From JACKOB01 sp024234575 (GTDB lineage Bacteria > Pseudomonadota > Gammaproteobacteria > Pseudomonadales > Oleiphilaceae), in NCBI GenBank assembly GCA_051208035.1, contig JBPJFZ010000004.1, positions 62,001 through 126,000 of the forward strand: DNA of 64,000 nucleotides, in the 5' to 3' direction. The position numbers were made by a program, and so were the translations under genes. The notes beneath the pieces are model-generated. The model ran no database searches, was not told where the DNA came from, and saw only the letters and a program-made list of their open reading frames with translations. Below, piece by piece: positions 44,200 through 53,820 of this stretch (positions are counted from its first letter, which is position 1; each line of letters begins with the position of its first letter).

Positions 44200-46115
44200 T
44201 GGTCGCGTACTTCCAGCTCGATTTGCCAACGCTCTGGATTACCGTGGCTGTCTGTACTGTTCACCGCAATGGCTTCGAGCTTCAGCGTGCCAATTTCGGT
44301 GACTTTCGAGTGTAGCGTCACGGGGACTACTTCACCGACTTTTCGGCCTTCTGCGGGTAAAGTTGCCTGCAATTCTGGTAGCTCTTCCAGTTCTCCGTCG
44401 AGCCATTGGTCAAGTTGTGTGCCTGCTGCGTCGTGGCGTCTGACATTCGAACCGAAGAAACGGAAATGCACAGGTTCCCCAACAACGAGGCCAAACTCTG
44501 CCGAACCGGCGCTGGTCTCGGTGCCTTCTTCCATGCCGAAAGGAGCGATGCATAGCGCTTCCAGCGGTGGCTCCATACCCGGCACCGCAGGCATGGCACT
44601 TTCGATACCAACGTAATAAGTGCTCGCCAAACCACCCCGAATGCGCACCCCATGTCCTTGCTTAACGTATCCATAGTAGCTGGCGCCACTGGCGACTCCC
44701 AGATCCAGATCAGAATCGGCTAGCAGTCTGGCCGGTTCGGCACTGGCGGTAGAAAGCCACTGATTGATGATAGCGAGCATACGTTCCGCCAATACCGGTG
44801 CTTTTAATACACCGCCGTTAAACAGCACTGCCGTTGGCTTGATAAAACGGCCTTCGCTGCTTGCTAATGGATCGGCAGGGTCGTAATCGCTTTCAGAAGA
44901 GGTGCCGTTGAGATCATTGGCCGCGTCTGCCTGGCGACTAAGAAATGCCGCAAGATGTCTCGAAACCGCCGGGTCTTGGGCGTAGGGTAGACCTTTTTGC
45001 GTTAATGCGCTTCTGCGGGCGGCACGTGGGTGGTCATTAATATCAACCAGCGGGAAGAACCCTTCAACCAGTGCTTGTTGTACTTCGTCCCGGGTTAGCT
45101 CTGTACGCAGCGTATTGCCCAACATTTTGGAGCCACGGCTCGGCACCGAAATGGGCACCTCGTCGATGTCATTGTCCAGGAGCAGCGTTTCTTTGGCGTC
45201 GCGGCAGGCGTGGGTGATCGCCTGTATCTGCCAGGGTTGGAGTTCTTTGCCATCGGCGGCAAGTTTAGCTTTGACTTTATAGGCTAATGCTAAATCCATA
45301 TTGTCTCCGCCAAGGAGAATATGATCACCAACCGCCACCCGGTTTAAGGTCAGGTTGCCATCATCTTCGGTGACTGCCACTAACGACAGATCTGTGGTGC
45401 CACCGCCGATATCCACAACAAGAATAATATCCCCCAGACTGACCTGATTTCGCCAATCATCACCACAGGTATAGATCCAGTTGTAAACGGCTGCTTGTGG
45501 TTCTTCCAGCAGGGTTAAGTGCTCAAAGCCAACCGCTTTGGCTGCTGTCGCAGTGAGTTCTCGGGCCGCAGGGTCAAAGGACGCCGGAATAGTAATAGTG
45601 ACGTCTTGCTCTACCAAAGGATGATCAGGGAAGCGATGATCCCAGGCGCAGCGTAAATGATCCAGATACTCGATATTGGCCGCCAGCGGGGAGATTTTAT
45701 TAACTTCTTCCGGACTGCCTGCAGGCAGGAAATCGGCGTGACGGTCTATCCCGCCGTGACAGAGCCAGCTTTTCGCACTGGAAACCAGGCGGATAGGCGT
45801 TTTACTGCCAAGCTCACGGGCAATGCTGCCAACGATATGTTTGGGTTGATCGTTCCAAGGGAGGGCGATGTCACCCTCATTTAACTCGGACTCGTGCGGC
45901 ATATAGATAAAAGAGGGGAGCTGGTATTTCTCTTCGATCAGGCCGGGCTGGGTCAGTTGGGAAACAGGCAGTACAGTCAGTTGTGGGGTGACGGTGCTGT
46001 CCGCTGCTGCCTCTACCAGATCAAGGTAAGACAGCACACAGTGCGTGGTGCCTAGATCTATCCCTACTGAATATCTGTTGCTGCTGTTTGAATTAGAGGT
46101 GATATCTTCGCTCAT
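44196..46115 (-). CDS. Hsp70-family protein, second copy
   Basis: 639 residues with an ATGA overlap with the gene before it. The ATPase domain carries IDLGTTHCVLSYLD and VVDIGGGTTDLSLVAV, and GDNMDLALAY. It ends soon after the beta-sandwich, like DnaK without a long lid. It belongs with the next gene as a pair of unequal Hsp70 paralogues, preceded by DUF2760, an arrangement that I know from several gammaproteobacteria. Function in vivo unknown; assembly of an envelope or stress complex is possible. Confidence 0.88.
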   Translation of the reverse strand: MSEDITSNSNSSNRYSVGIDLGTTHCVLSYLDLVEAAADSTVTPQLTVLPVSQLTQPGLIEEKYQLPSFIYMPHESELNEGDIALPWNDQPKHIVGSIARELGSKTPIRLVSSAKSWLCHGGIDRHADFLPAGSPEEVNKISPLAANIEYLDHLRCAWDHRFPDHPLVEQDVTITIPASFDPAARELTATAAKAVGFEHLTLLEEPQAAVYNWIYTCGDDWRNQVSLGDIILVVDIGGGTTDLSLVAVTEDDGNLTLNRVAVGDHILLGGDNMDLALAYKVKAKLAADGKELQPWQIQAITHACRDAKETLLLDNDIDEVPISVPSRGSKMLGNTLRTELTRDEVQQALVEGFFPLVDINDHPRAARRSALTQKGLPYAQDPAVSRHLAAFLSRQADAANDLNGTSSESDYDPADPLASSEGRFIKPTAVLFNGGVLKAPVLAERMLAIINQWLSTASAEPARLLADSDLDLGVASGASYYGYVKQGHGVRIRGGLASTYYVGIESAMPAVPGMEPPLEALCIAPFGMEEGTETSAGSAEFGLVVGEPVHFRFFGSNVRRHDAAGTQLDQWLDGELEELPELQATLPAEGRKVGEVVPVTLHSKVTEIGTLKLEAIAVNSTDSHGNPERWQIELEVRDQ

Positions 46116-46714
46116 AACTCCACCTCGGCTGGAGCAACGATAGATGAATCATGGCCATCGGATATTTTAGGCAGCCTGGTTTCGGTGACACGCCAGCCTT
46201 TATGGATAAGTGTACCGTTAAATGGTGCTTCGCCGACGACGTTACCGGTCAGGCGGGTTTCTGCTGCATTAAATCCGGCGGGCAGGCTTATGCGGCTTTC
46301 CTCTTCTTCTGAACGAATCGGACTCAGTTGAAAATAAGTGGATAAGGTTTTTTTGCTGCCTTCATGCACAACACGGGCGGCTGCACCAATGTCCGCATCA
46401 GAAAAGCCACTCAGGTCTTCCTGAATAAAATCGATAAACCGGGCATCTTGTTGCAGTAATGCCAGTAACTGCAGCGCGGCCTCTGGTCCGGTTTCTTTCA
46501 ATTGCGCTGGTCTGGGGGCCGGTGCCGGTGCGGGAGCGACTGCTGCTGCAGGCTTTGCTGACTCAACGTTCGCGGGGATGTCGACGCTGCCTGTGGCGGT
46601 TGCGTTGTTGGCGCGCTTGAGGAAAAGTAAGGCAAATAGCAACAGAGACAGCACGGTAAGCGCCGCGTGCAGCGCATCGATGGTGGTCGGTATAGCAGAT
46701 AAATTAATTGTCAT
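46112..46714 (-). CDS. DUF2760 membrane-anchored protein, leader of the Hsp70 operon
   Basis: 200 residues from the ATG at 46714 with AAGGAA upstream; a more distal ATG adds codons without signal. One membrane helix is near the N-terminus (about 10-30), then an Ala/Pro-rich linker and the DUF2760 domain (AALQLLALLQQDARFIDFIQ, then GWRVTETRLPKI). The stop overlaps the first Hsp70 start as ATGA. It probably tethers the Hsp70 pair to the membrane. Confidence 0.85.
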   Translation of the reverse strand: MTINLSAIPTTIDALHAALTVLSLLLFALLFLKRANNATATGSVDIPANVESAKPAAAVAPAPAPAPRPAQLKETGPEAALQLLALLQQDARFIDFIQEDLSGFSDADIGAAARVVHEGSKKTLSTYFQLSPIRSEEEESRISLPAGFNAAETRLTGNVVGEAPFNGTLIHKGWRVTETRLPKISDGHDSSIVAPAEVEL

Positions 46715-46983
46715 TGGATAATTCCTTGTGATGGCATGTGAGTAGAAAGTCCTTGGATAATCCTGTTTATACTCGTGAAATGTCCTTATGAGGCCTTCAA
46801 GGTGGGTTACTACGGTATTGTTTTGCAATGTGAAAACTTGTCAGTGATTGCCATAAATCCGTACATCTAATACAGGCGCGCTATTTTAGCATGACAATTG
46901 TGAAAAGCTGAGTCTTTGCGATGATTGATATGATGATTAATGAGCGGAAACAGTAGCAAGGCGAATATAATTGGTTGTCTGGT

Positions 46984-47589
46984 CTAAAACAAAAACCCTT
47001 TAATACCAGTAAAGATTATCTGCGCGGCAATCGCAGAAACAAAGAGGCCGGTTATCTTTTGTACGACTGCCATCGACTGAGGGCTGATGAACTGCTGGAT
47101 CATGCTCGAAGAGCGCAGAATCAGGCCAACCGTCGCGGCGGCACCAACCAGGGCAATAGAGAAACCAATCAACTGCAGCAGTGATCGCGTTTCTGCCCCC
47201 ATCACCATTAACACACCGATCACACCTGGGCCGACAGTTATTGGAATAGCCAATGGCACCACCGCAATATCGTTGTTAAGGTTAGCAGTGTGCATACTAC
47301 GGGTGCCATTGATTAGCGACACGGCGCTGAGAAACAGAATTGAGCCAGCCCCAATGCGAAATGCGTCGAGGGTAATACCGAACAGCTCGAAAATGTATTT
47401 GCCGAAAAAAAACATAAAAAAGCAGCTGACCATTACTGCTATCGTCACCTTAAATGCTGTGCGCTTTTTTTCTTCGTGGGTCATTTCACCCGTCATCGTA
47501 ATAAATGATGAGAGTACGAAGAACGGGGTCATGATAAACAGCAATTTCAGATAATCATTGATCAGTGACGTTAACAAGTGTTGCTCCAA
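46984..47589 (-). CDS. MarC-family integral membrane protein
   Basis: 201 residues, TTG start without a convincing ribosome site, though the N-terminus LTSLINDYLKLLFIMTPFFV is typical of the MarC family. About six helices; the PLAIPITVGPGVIGVLMV segment is the family core. MarC-type (NAAT) proteins have been proposed as amino-acid or drug transporters, but the role of MarC in multiple resistance has been questioned. It is monocistronic here. Confidence 0.88.
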   Translation of the reverse strand: MEQHLLTSLINDYLKLLFIMTPFFVLSSFITMTGEMTHEEKKRTAFKVTIAVMVSCFFMFFFGKYIFELFGITLDAFRIGAGSILFLSAVSLINGTRSMHTANLNNDIAVVPLAIPITVGPGVIGVLMVMGAETRSLLQLIGFSIALVGAAATVGLILRSSSMIQQFISPQSMAVVQKITGLFVSAIAAQIIFTGIKGFLF

Positions 47590-47642
47590 ATAGGTGGGCT
47601 GGCGGTTATGGTCACAGCAAACGCTGTAACGACTCGCAAATA

Positions 47643-49475
47643 TCAGCGGATAAACATGACTTGCCTCATATCAAATTTAAAGGTGCCGCTACTGCTATCC
47701 TCTTTTATTCTCAGGCTAGAGCCAAGAATATGCACGATAACATTTTGATGAACTTTGCCTTTGCTGATAACTTTCGACTTCTTGGATCTCATAAGCAATG
47801 TCTTTAGCTCATTTTCCTGAACCTGTAAGTCTGCTAATTCAGCATTAATTGCAGCTGATTGCGTGTTGAGTTTGGCGATCATTTCTAACATTTGGGGTGG
47901 AGGATCGCTTTGGCGGCTGCGCAACGAAAACTTATGCAGGTTTTCATTAATATCGGTGATGACTTGTTGCTTCTGTCGTGTCGCTTGTGTGACCCGCCGG
48001 TATCTTTCCAGGGTATTTGGTGGCGCACCCACACGAATCGTGGTAACTGTGCTGCCGGTGCTGCCCAGAGACTTTGCCGAGACAAGATTAAACGCCTGTG
48101 CTTTGCCACCGATCAAGTTGCCTTTGCCAGATGTTTCACCCAGCACAATTTGCTCTTCGGCGTAGAGGTCGCAATGAAGGGCATATTCATCAAGTGATAT
48201 TTTTTTCTTTGCGCGGATTTTTGCCATCGTGGCAAATCTTGCCGAGACCACGCCTTCTGCAGATACTGACGCACCGAAATTTTGATCACTGATTTGCTCT
48301 TCAGAGGGGGTGCCGCCAATCAGACCCTGCTTGATAATCACATTATTACCCGCGATGATCGTTGCCTTGCCAACTACCCCTTCGACAATCAGGTCGCCTG
48401 TAACCTCTACTTTGAGCCCATCGGCCACATCCTGTTTCACCAGAACAGAGCCATCGTAATTCACATTGCCCGTTGCCAGGCTCACATTTGTGAGCTGCAA
48501 TACCGGGTCAATCGATACGCCGCGATCGTGAATAATCGGATGTCCTTTTTGTGTCGCAACTAACAGATTGTGGTCGTCATCGGCGACCTTGGCTCCTTCT
48601 ATTCCACCAAAAAAAGGTAAGACATCCCCTGTTTCGGCAGGAATTACTTTGCCAAAAACGTCTGTGCCACTTTTACCGGGGGCCGGGGCACCGCGCCGCA
48701 TGAGTAGTGTGCCGGGCTCGATGACAACAAACTGATTGATATCGTGATAATTTGTTTTGCCTGTACTATCGACAGATGGTCCAGAACTGATCTGATCCTG
48801 CACCAAGGTCGTAAAAATAGAATCCTTACCCTTCTTTGGGGCAATGCCGTTAGCGATGACTAATGACTCGCAAACTCCTTTTTCGATGGCTTCAGCGATG
48901 GCTTCGTTATTCAATGTCGCCTTAATACCTCGAGCTTGCAAGGCCTTGGTGATCGCAGGTTCATCGGCCTCTGTACCGCCATGGGGGGCTGCGATATCTA
49001 AAAAAACGGTAAGTTCGTCTTCTGACGTTGTCACGGTAATCACCGCATCTCGGCGTTCGGCGACTATTGTCTCAGGGGGTGGTGCTTTTAGCAGGGTAAA
49101 AATAAACTCTGCCGTGATCGCCTCTATTTGCTGTAGTTCAGATGGTGGCTCGTCTTCTTGTTTGTGCTCGTCCCCTTGATGGTCCTCTTCATTCTGTTCG
49201 GTTTTAGAGGGGCGTTTGGTGACTTCATCTTTAATGCGTTTGATTAGTTCCTGGTAGACTTTCTCACCCTTTTCTCGCAGCGTTGTATCAGTTTCTATGA
49301 GTTCTCCAAGGTTTGCTTCGAATAGATAATATTTACCGAAGCCAGCCTGCATAAGTTGCGTTTTGATCAATTCAAGAGTGACAGGTTTGGCGTTAAACGC
49401 AGGGCTTAGCGCTCCACAGACTTGTCCTGAGATCTTGTCGGGTTCTAGCGTCAGGTCAAAACCAAACTGTTTCAT
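47643..49475 (-). CDS. DUF342 (FapA) domain protein
   Basis: 611 residues from the ATG at 49475 with AGGA six bases upstream; a TTG further up is less likely. The DUF342 region (about 220-540) shows right-handed beta-helix repeats such as DLIVEGVVGKATIIAGNNVI and GSVLVKQDVADGLKVEVTGD, followed by a coiled coil near 520-580 and a C-terminal fold. Its charged N-terminal half is variable. FapA is tied to polar growth or flagellar motor brake systems in some species, but no such genes flank it. Confidence 0.85.
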   Translation of the reverse strand: MKQFGFDLTLEPDKISGQVCGALSPAFNAKPVTLELIKTQLMQAGFGKYYLFEANLGELIETDTTLREKGEKVYQELIKRIKDEVTKRPSKTEQNEEDHQGDEHKQEDEPPSELQQIEAITAEFIFTLLKAPPPETIVAERRDAVITVTTSEDELTVFLDIAAPHGGTEADEPAITKALQARGIKATLNNEAIAEAIEKGVCESLVIANGIAPKKGKDSIFTTLVQDQISSGPSVDSTGKTNYHDINQFVVIEPGTLLMRRGAPAPGKSGTDVFGKVIPAETGDVLPFFGGIEGAKVADDDHNLLVATQKGHPIIHDRGVSIDPVLQLTNVSLATGNVNYDGSVLVKQDVADGLKVEVTGDLIVEGVVGKATIIAGNNVIIKQGLIGGTPSEEQISDQNFGASVSAEGVVSARFATMAKIRAKKKISLDEYALHCDLYAEEQIVLGETSGKGNLIGGKAQAFNLVSAKSLGSTGSTVTTIRVGAPPNTLERYRRVTQATRQKQQVITDINENLHKFSLRSRQSDPPPQMLEMIAKLNTQSAAINAELADLQVQENELKTLLMRSKKSKVISKGKVHQNVIVHILGSSLRIKEDSSSGTFKFDMRQVMFIR

Positions 49476-49501
49476 GGCGATCCTTTTCGGTACATCAAAA
49501 G

Positions 49502-51481
49502 TCAAGGAGTGACGATAGAAAACGTACCGGTAGGTTTATCAAACAAAGAAAAGAAGCTTATTAAATCTAGTTTGCTTCCTTCGTATTGTATATCTTCTGA
49601 GAATAGCAGATCTTTTAACCCTGCTTTACCAATGGCTAATTTTATAAACATTGGATGAGTCAGTTTGAGCGTAGCAGTGGCTTTGGGGTCTGCTGCTTGT
49701 TTGCGGTGATGCAAAACAGAATTATCAATCTGCAGCACGTGCGTTTCTTGTAAGTCGGTAAAGGTGATATTGATAAGACTCTTCACCCCTTCGGCATCAG
49801 GACCATTTAGCCTGACTGCCATCGAGTCGAAAAATTTTTCGACAGGCGTTTGTTGCAAAACCCCCTCCATAAAGCTGATTTTAATTCCCTCTTCGGGATT
49901 GCCATGCCGCAATTCATAGGCGCCAGTCAGGTAAATATCACGCCAAGGAGCCGACTCAGACTGATAGCCCAGCTGGTCGTAAGTCTTGGCCAGTAACTGA
50001 CGAGCGTCTTCATTGTCTGCATCCGCAAATACCAGTTTATTGAGAAGCTCGGCGGCCCAGCGATAGTCCCCATCCTCAAATGCCTCTTCGGCTTGTTCGA
50101 ACACTTCATCAGCCCCTCCCATCAAATCAACGTAGCGGGCCGCTGTTTGGCTGGCGGGTAAAGGGTCAAGATTAGCAGGGTTACCGTCATACCAGCCCAA
50201 GTAGCCTTGATATACCGCTTTGGCGTTATGCTTGAGGGTGCCGTAGTAGCCGCGAGTAGAGAATGATGTTGATAGCGACGCCGGCAGCTTTATCATCTCG
50301 GCTATTTCTTCAGGGGTATGACCGGCGTTAAGTAATCGCACCGACTGGTCGTGAATAAATTTGTATGTGTCGCGTTGCTCGGTAAGAAATGTCCGAATTT
50401 TCTCAGCACCCCATATTGGCCAATGGTGGCTGCCAAAGTAAATTTCTGTCTGTGGAAACAGCGTCATGCTTTCTTCGATCAGGTTACTCCACAGTAAGCC
50501 ATCGCGTACTTTGGCTCCCCGCAATGTGTAGAGGTTGTGCATGGTGCGTGACACCATTTCGGCACCACAAAAGGCGTTGTAGGCGGGTAAATAAAAGGTG
50601 AATTCCGCTGGTGCCTCAGAGCCACTGGCAATCTGAAAGACAAACTGTACCCCGTCAATAGAGAGCGTTTCGTTGGTTTCCCGAATCAGTTGCGTGGGTT
50701 TGGCAATGCCGAAATCTCCCAAGGCTGGCTCTTTGCCAAGACCGGAATCAATATGCCCGTGTGCTGACCGCGGTAACCGCTTGCCATACATATACATCGC
50801 CCGGCGCCCCATGGCGATTCCGGCAATGATGTTTTCGCTGGTGGCTTCTTCCATAAAACCGGCCGGTGCAATGATTGGAACTTCTGCACCATCGCTACCA
50901 ATACCTTCGCCTTGGCTGCTTTCCAGTATGCCTTGCACACCACCGAAGTGATCGATATGGCTATGGGTGAACAGAATCGCGATGACTGGCTTGTTACCCA
51001 GATGCTTGCGCGCAAATGCTAGTGCCGTGCGTGCTGTTTCTGTGGTTGTTAGCGGGTCAACAATAATCCAGCCAGATTTACTTTCTATCAACGACATATT
51101 GGCTAAATCAAATCCCCGCAATTGATAAATACCATCGGTTACTTTGAATAATCCATGCATATTGTTCAGCGAAGCCTGCCGCCATAAACTGGGGTTTACG
51201 CTTGCTGGTGCCTCACCTTCAATAAAGTCGTAGGCAGTACGATCCCACGTCATACCATTGGCAGCGTTCTTGACAACCAAGCTCTCTGCACTGGCGATGA
51301 GGCCTCGGCGAGCTTCTGCAAAATCAGACTCATTTTCAAACGGAAGCATTTCGGTCACATTGCTGTTGGTGCGAGCCGTAAATTTGCTCGCGTCTGTGGC
51401 TCCTTGATTGTTGCCAGAGTCACAGGATGCGAGCGTCATCGTCGTGATGATCGTAAGTAGCGTTAACGCGGGTTTGTTCAC
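49502..51481 (-). CDS. SdsA-like alkylsulfatase, lipoprotein
   Basis: 659 residues from a GTG start with AAGGA nine bases upstream, the same length as P. aeruginosa SdsA1. A lipobox LASC places Cys20. The metallo-beta-lactamase domain has the zinc motif THSHIDHFGG (172-181) and later SHHWP. The alkylsulfatase dimerisation domain follows around 380-530, and an SCP2-like sterol-carrier domain at the end (about 545-659), ending FDKPTGTFSIVTP. It cleaves the sulfate ester of medium-chain alkyl sulfates, giving alcohol and sulfate for lipid use in the periplasm or outer membrane. Confidence 0.92.
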   Translation of the reverse strand: MNKPALTLLTIITTMTLASCDSGNNQGATDASKFTARTNSNVTEMLPFENESDFAEARRGLIASAESLVVKNAANGMTWDRTAYDFIEGEAPASVNPSLWRQASLNNMHGLFKVTDGIYQLRGFDLANMSLIESKSGWIIVDPLTTTETARTALAFARKHLGNKPVIAILFTHSHIDHFGGVQGILESSQGEGIGSDGAEVPIIAPAGFMEEATSENIIAGIAMGRRAMYMYGKRLPRSAHGHIDSGLGKEPALGDFGIAKPTQLIRETNETLSIDGVQFVFQIASGSEAPAEFTFYLPAYNAFCGAEMVSRTMHNLYTLRGAKVRDGLLWSNLIEESMTLFPQTEIYFGSHHWPIWGAEKIRTFLTEQRDTYKFIHDQSVRLLNAGHTPEEIAEMIKLPASLSTSFSTRGYYGTLKHNAKAVYQGYLGWYDGNPANLDPLPASQTAARYVDLMGGADEVFEQAEEAFEDGDYRWAAELLNKLVFADADNEDARQLLAKTYDQLGYQSESAPWRDIYLTGAYELRHGNPEEGIKISFMEGVLQQTPVEKFFDSMAVRLNGPDAEGVKSLINITFTDLQETHVLQIDNSVLHHRKQAADPKATATLKLTHPMFIKLAIGKAGLKDLLFSEDIQYEGSKLDLISFFSLFDKPTGTFSIVTP

Positions 51482-51777
51482 AGATAGAATCCTTGGTTCG
51501 GCTTTGCTTTATGCGGCTTTATAATAAAGTTACTTAAGAATAGACCAGTGAGAAAATAGCGTGAATGCTTTCATGCGCGTGATGATGATATTCTGCCTTG
51601 GAAGTGAGCAAGTATTTGATCGGGAACAACGCAAAAAATACGCTTTTGTTTTTTAATGACAGTGAACATAACGTTGTGTTTGAATTAGCGTTTTTAACGG
51701 CAAATGTTGCGGCCTTGTACCGCTGCAATCATGCTTTATGTATAAATAGATGTGCTTAAAAAAGGATAATAAACAAC

Positions 51778-52266
51778 ATGGCTATCGTTAAAAGTGTAAT
51801 GAAAACCAATTTGATCACGGCAACTCCGGATGAGACTGTCGAGGTCGTCGCATCGCGAATGAAAGAACATAATCTGGGTGCGATTCTGCTGGTAGAAGGT
51901 GGCAAGCTGGTAGGTATCTTTACCGAGCGTGATGCATTAAATCGCATTGCAGCGGCCGGTAGAGATCCCAAGGGTATGCCGGTAAGAGAAGTGGCAACGG
52001 CGAATCCTGTTGTGGCGAAAGAGTCTATGCATGTTAAAGAGTGCGCGCAAATTCTGCGTGACCGAGGCTTCAGACACCTGCCGGTGGTGAATGATCAGGG
52101 TAAGAATGTGGGAATTATCTCGTCCCGAGACTTCTTTATGTATATGACGGATGAGCTTGAGCAAGTAATTGATCGCAGCCGTGAGAAAGGGCAGGTGATT
52201 GAGCAGGATCTCGATATTTTTGAGCTGGTTGGCGGTGGCGGTTACGGTATTCCCCGTAGCAAGTAG
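51778..52266 (+). CDS. Tandem CBS domain protein
   Basis: 162 residues, AAAGGA site about 11 bases upstream of the ATG. Two CBS domains span about 8-60 (VKSVMKTNLITATPDETV, TERDAL) and 72-130 (NPVVAKESMHVKECAQILRD, SSRDFF), with a loose tail. It is a stand-alone adenosyl-ligand sensor of the AMP, ATP or SAM-binding type. The effector partner is unknown. Confidence 0.9.
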   Translation: MAIVKSVMKTNLITATPDETVEVVASRMKEHNLGAILLVEGGKLVGIFTERDALNRIAAAGRDPKGMPVREVATANPVVAKESMHVKECAQILRDRGFRHLPVVNDQGKNVGIISSRDFFMYMTDELEQVIDRSREKGQVIEQDLDIFELVGGGGYGIPRSK

Positions 52267-52567
52267 CGTCACCATCTAACAGCGCTGGTCAGCGTAGAGC
52301 CAAACGCTTATGTTTTGCTGGCCCGCTGCTTCCCTTCTGGGTGCTCGTATGCCGCTGTTTTTTTGCGGCAGACGGCCCCGATCACGTGGCTCCCCTTCAC
52401 AAGTAATCTTTGCGTATGCACATATTATTCGTACTTTATGCGGGTGAGAGGTTACGCAACAGATATCGTTGGTGAAGTTCAGTGTAAGCGTGTATGGTGA
52501 TGGTCCCTCCTGCGTAGCTAGTTTTCACTCATTTAGGGTGCTGCGTTTTTCCACTTTCAGGTGATTT
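52267..52567. other. Gap downstream of the CBS gene, no gene seen
   Basis: 301 bases without a supported gene. A T-rich hairpin TGCCGC/GCGGCA is at 52350-52370. It is too short and T-rich in its loop to call a terminator with confidence. Confidence 0.4.
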
Positions 52568-53221
52568 ATGCAGCCTTTGCGCTTACGGTACCAGACCATC
52601 GAGTTTGGCAAGATAGATATCCATGTCAGAACTCTTCGTGATAACCAGCAGTTTTTAGACGATGACGGTGTTGCCGAAGCATTGGGTATTTCTTCTGCAA
52701 CCTGGCCTTTGTTTGGTATCGTCTGGGCATCGGGTCAGGTATTGGCAAATGTCATGCTTGATTATCCGTTCGAAGGAAAGCGCATTCTCGAGGTGGGCTG
52801 TGGTATCGCTTTGGCCAGCCTGCTGTTAAACCATCGTTTGGCTGATATCACCGCGACCGACTATCACCCGGAAGCCGGGGGGTTTTTAGCCGCAAACGTA
52901 CTACTAAACAATGGCAGAGCCATACCTTTTAAGCGCACAGGCTGGGCCGACGAAATAAGCGACCTTGGCTTATTCGATGTCATTATCGGTAGTGATGTGT
53001 TGTATGAGCGGGAGCACATAGAGTTGTTGGCCGCCTTTATCAATCAGCATGCCAACCCGAATTGTGAAGTAATCCTCGTCGATCCGGGCCGAGGAAACCA
53101 CGCCAAGTTCAGTAAAAAAATGGTCACCCTCGGGTTTTCCCATAGTCAGAGCAAGCCGCTTACCGATACTTTTCTGGATAAACCTTTTCCAGGGCAGGTG
53201 TTGCGATATATGAGATATTGA
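52568..53221 (+). CDS. Class I SAM-dependent methyltransferase (METTL21/Methyltransf_16 type)
   Basis: 217 residues. Motif I is ILEVGCGIALAS (residues 73-84), and later DVIIGSDVLYEREH, typical of the Methyltransf_16 protein/small-molecule group. The N-terminal segment (FLDDDGVAEALGISSATWPLFGIVWASG, in parts ISSATWPLFG and VWASG) fits this group rather than rRNA methyltransferases. The substrate is not predictable. Confidence 0.85.
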   Translation: MQPLRLRYQTIEFGKIDIHVRTLRDNQQFLDDDGVAEALGISSATWPLFGIVWASGQVLANVMLDYPFEGKRILEVGCGIALASLLLNHRLADITATDYHPEAGGFLAANVLLNNGRAIPFKRTGWADEISDLGLFDVIIGSDVLYEREHIELLAAFINQHANPNCEVILVDPGRGNHAKFSKKMVTLGFSHSQSKPLTDTFLDKPFPGQVLRYMRY

Positions 53222-53283
53222 ACTAACTGGTAAATTATTGGTCTCAGGTTTTTAACTGTTAATCCGGCTTAGCTTAATTTTTT

Positions 53284-53820
53284 ATGCGACTTACTATTAC
53301 GGCGTTTGCACTTCTGACACTTTTTTCGCAAGTTTTAAGGGCAGAAAGTAACCTTGCCCCTAACTTCGCCTTACCCAGTATTTACAATGACGAAGTCCGT
53401 CAGCTTGAAGACTATCGTGGTCAGTTGGTTTTGATCGATTTTTGGGCTTCCTGGTGCGGTCCATGTCAGACATCATTACCGGCCTATGACAATTTGCGAA
53501 AACATCTGCAATCCAACTATGGCGAAGACGCCTTCGAAGTGTTGGCAATTAATGTAGATGTTACCAAAGAGGAAGGCTTACAGTTTTTAAACAAGTATCC
53601 TGTTAGCGTTCCCGTCTTGCGTGAAAGCACCGGCACTACTCAGCAAAAATACCAGTTAGTTGGGTTGCCTGCTTCATTTCTCATTGACCAGCAAGGGCAT
53701 GTTATCATTGCACATCAGGGTTATAGTCCGGCATACCTGAAATACCTGCAGGACGAAATTGAAAAACGTTTATCTCTCTTGTCTGACCCCACATCAGAGC
53801 CAAAACTCGAATCAAAGTGA
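53284..53820 (+). CDS. TlpA-like periplasmic thiol-disulfide oxidoreductase
   Basis: 178 residues. The signal peptide spans about 1-20 (LRA). The redox-active WCGPC is at 57-61 and the cis-proline segment VGLPASFLID follows, giving a full thioredoxin fold of the TlpA/ResA reductase group. It would reduce target cysteines, for instance in cytochrome c or copper maturation. The DsbA-like gene starts on the base after its stop, so the two are co-expressed. Confidence 0.9.
   Translation: MRLTITAFALLTLFSQVLRAESNLAPNFALPSIYNDEVRQLEDYRGQLVLIDFWASWCGPCQTSLPAYDNLRKHLQSNYGEDAFEVLAINVDVTKEEGLQFLNKYPVSVPVLRESTGTTQQKYQLVGLPASFLIDQQGHVIIAHQGYSPAYLKYLQDEIEKRLSLLSDPTSEPKLESK

Noticed and set aside
51534..51728. 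64-codon minus frame upstream of the CBS gene
   Set aside because: No ribosome site and no recognisable content; region is a divergent promoter.
52350..52370. TGCCGC/GCGGCA hairpin as a terminator of the CBS gene
   Set aside because: Six-bp stem with a T-rich loop and no T tract after it.
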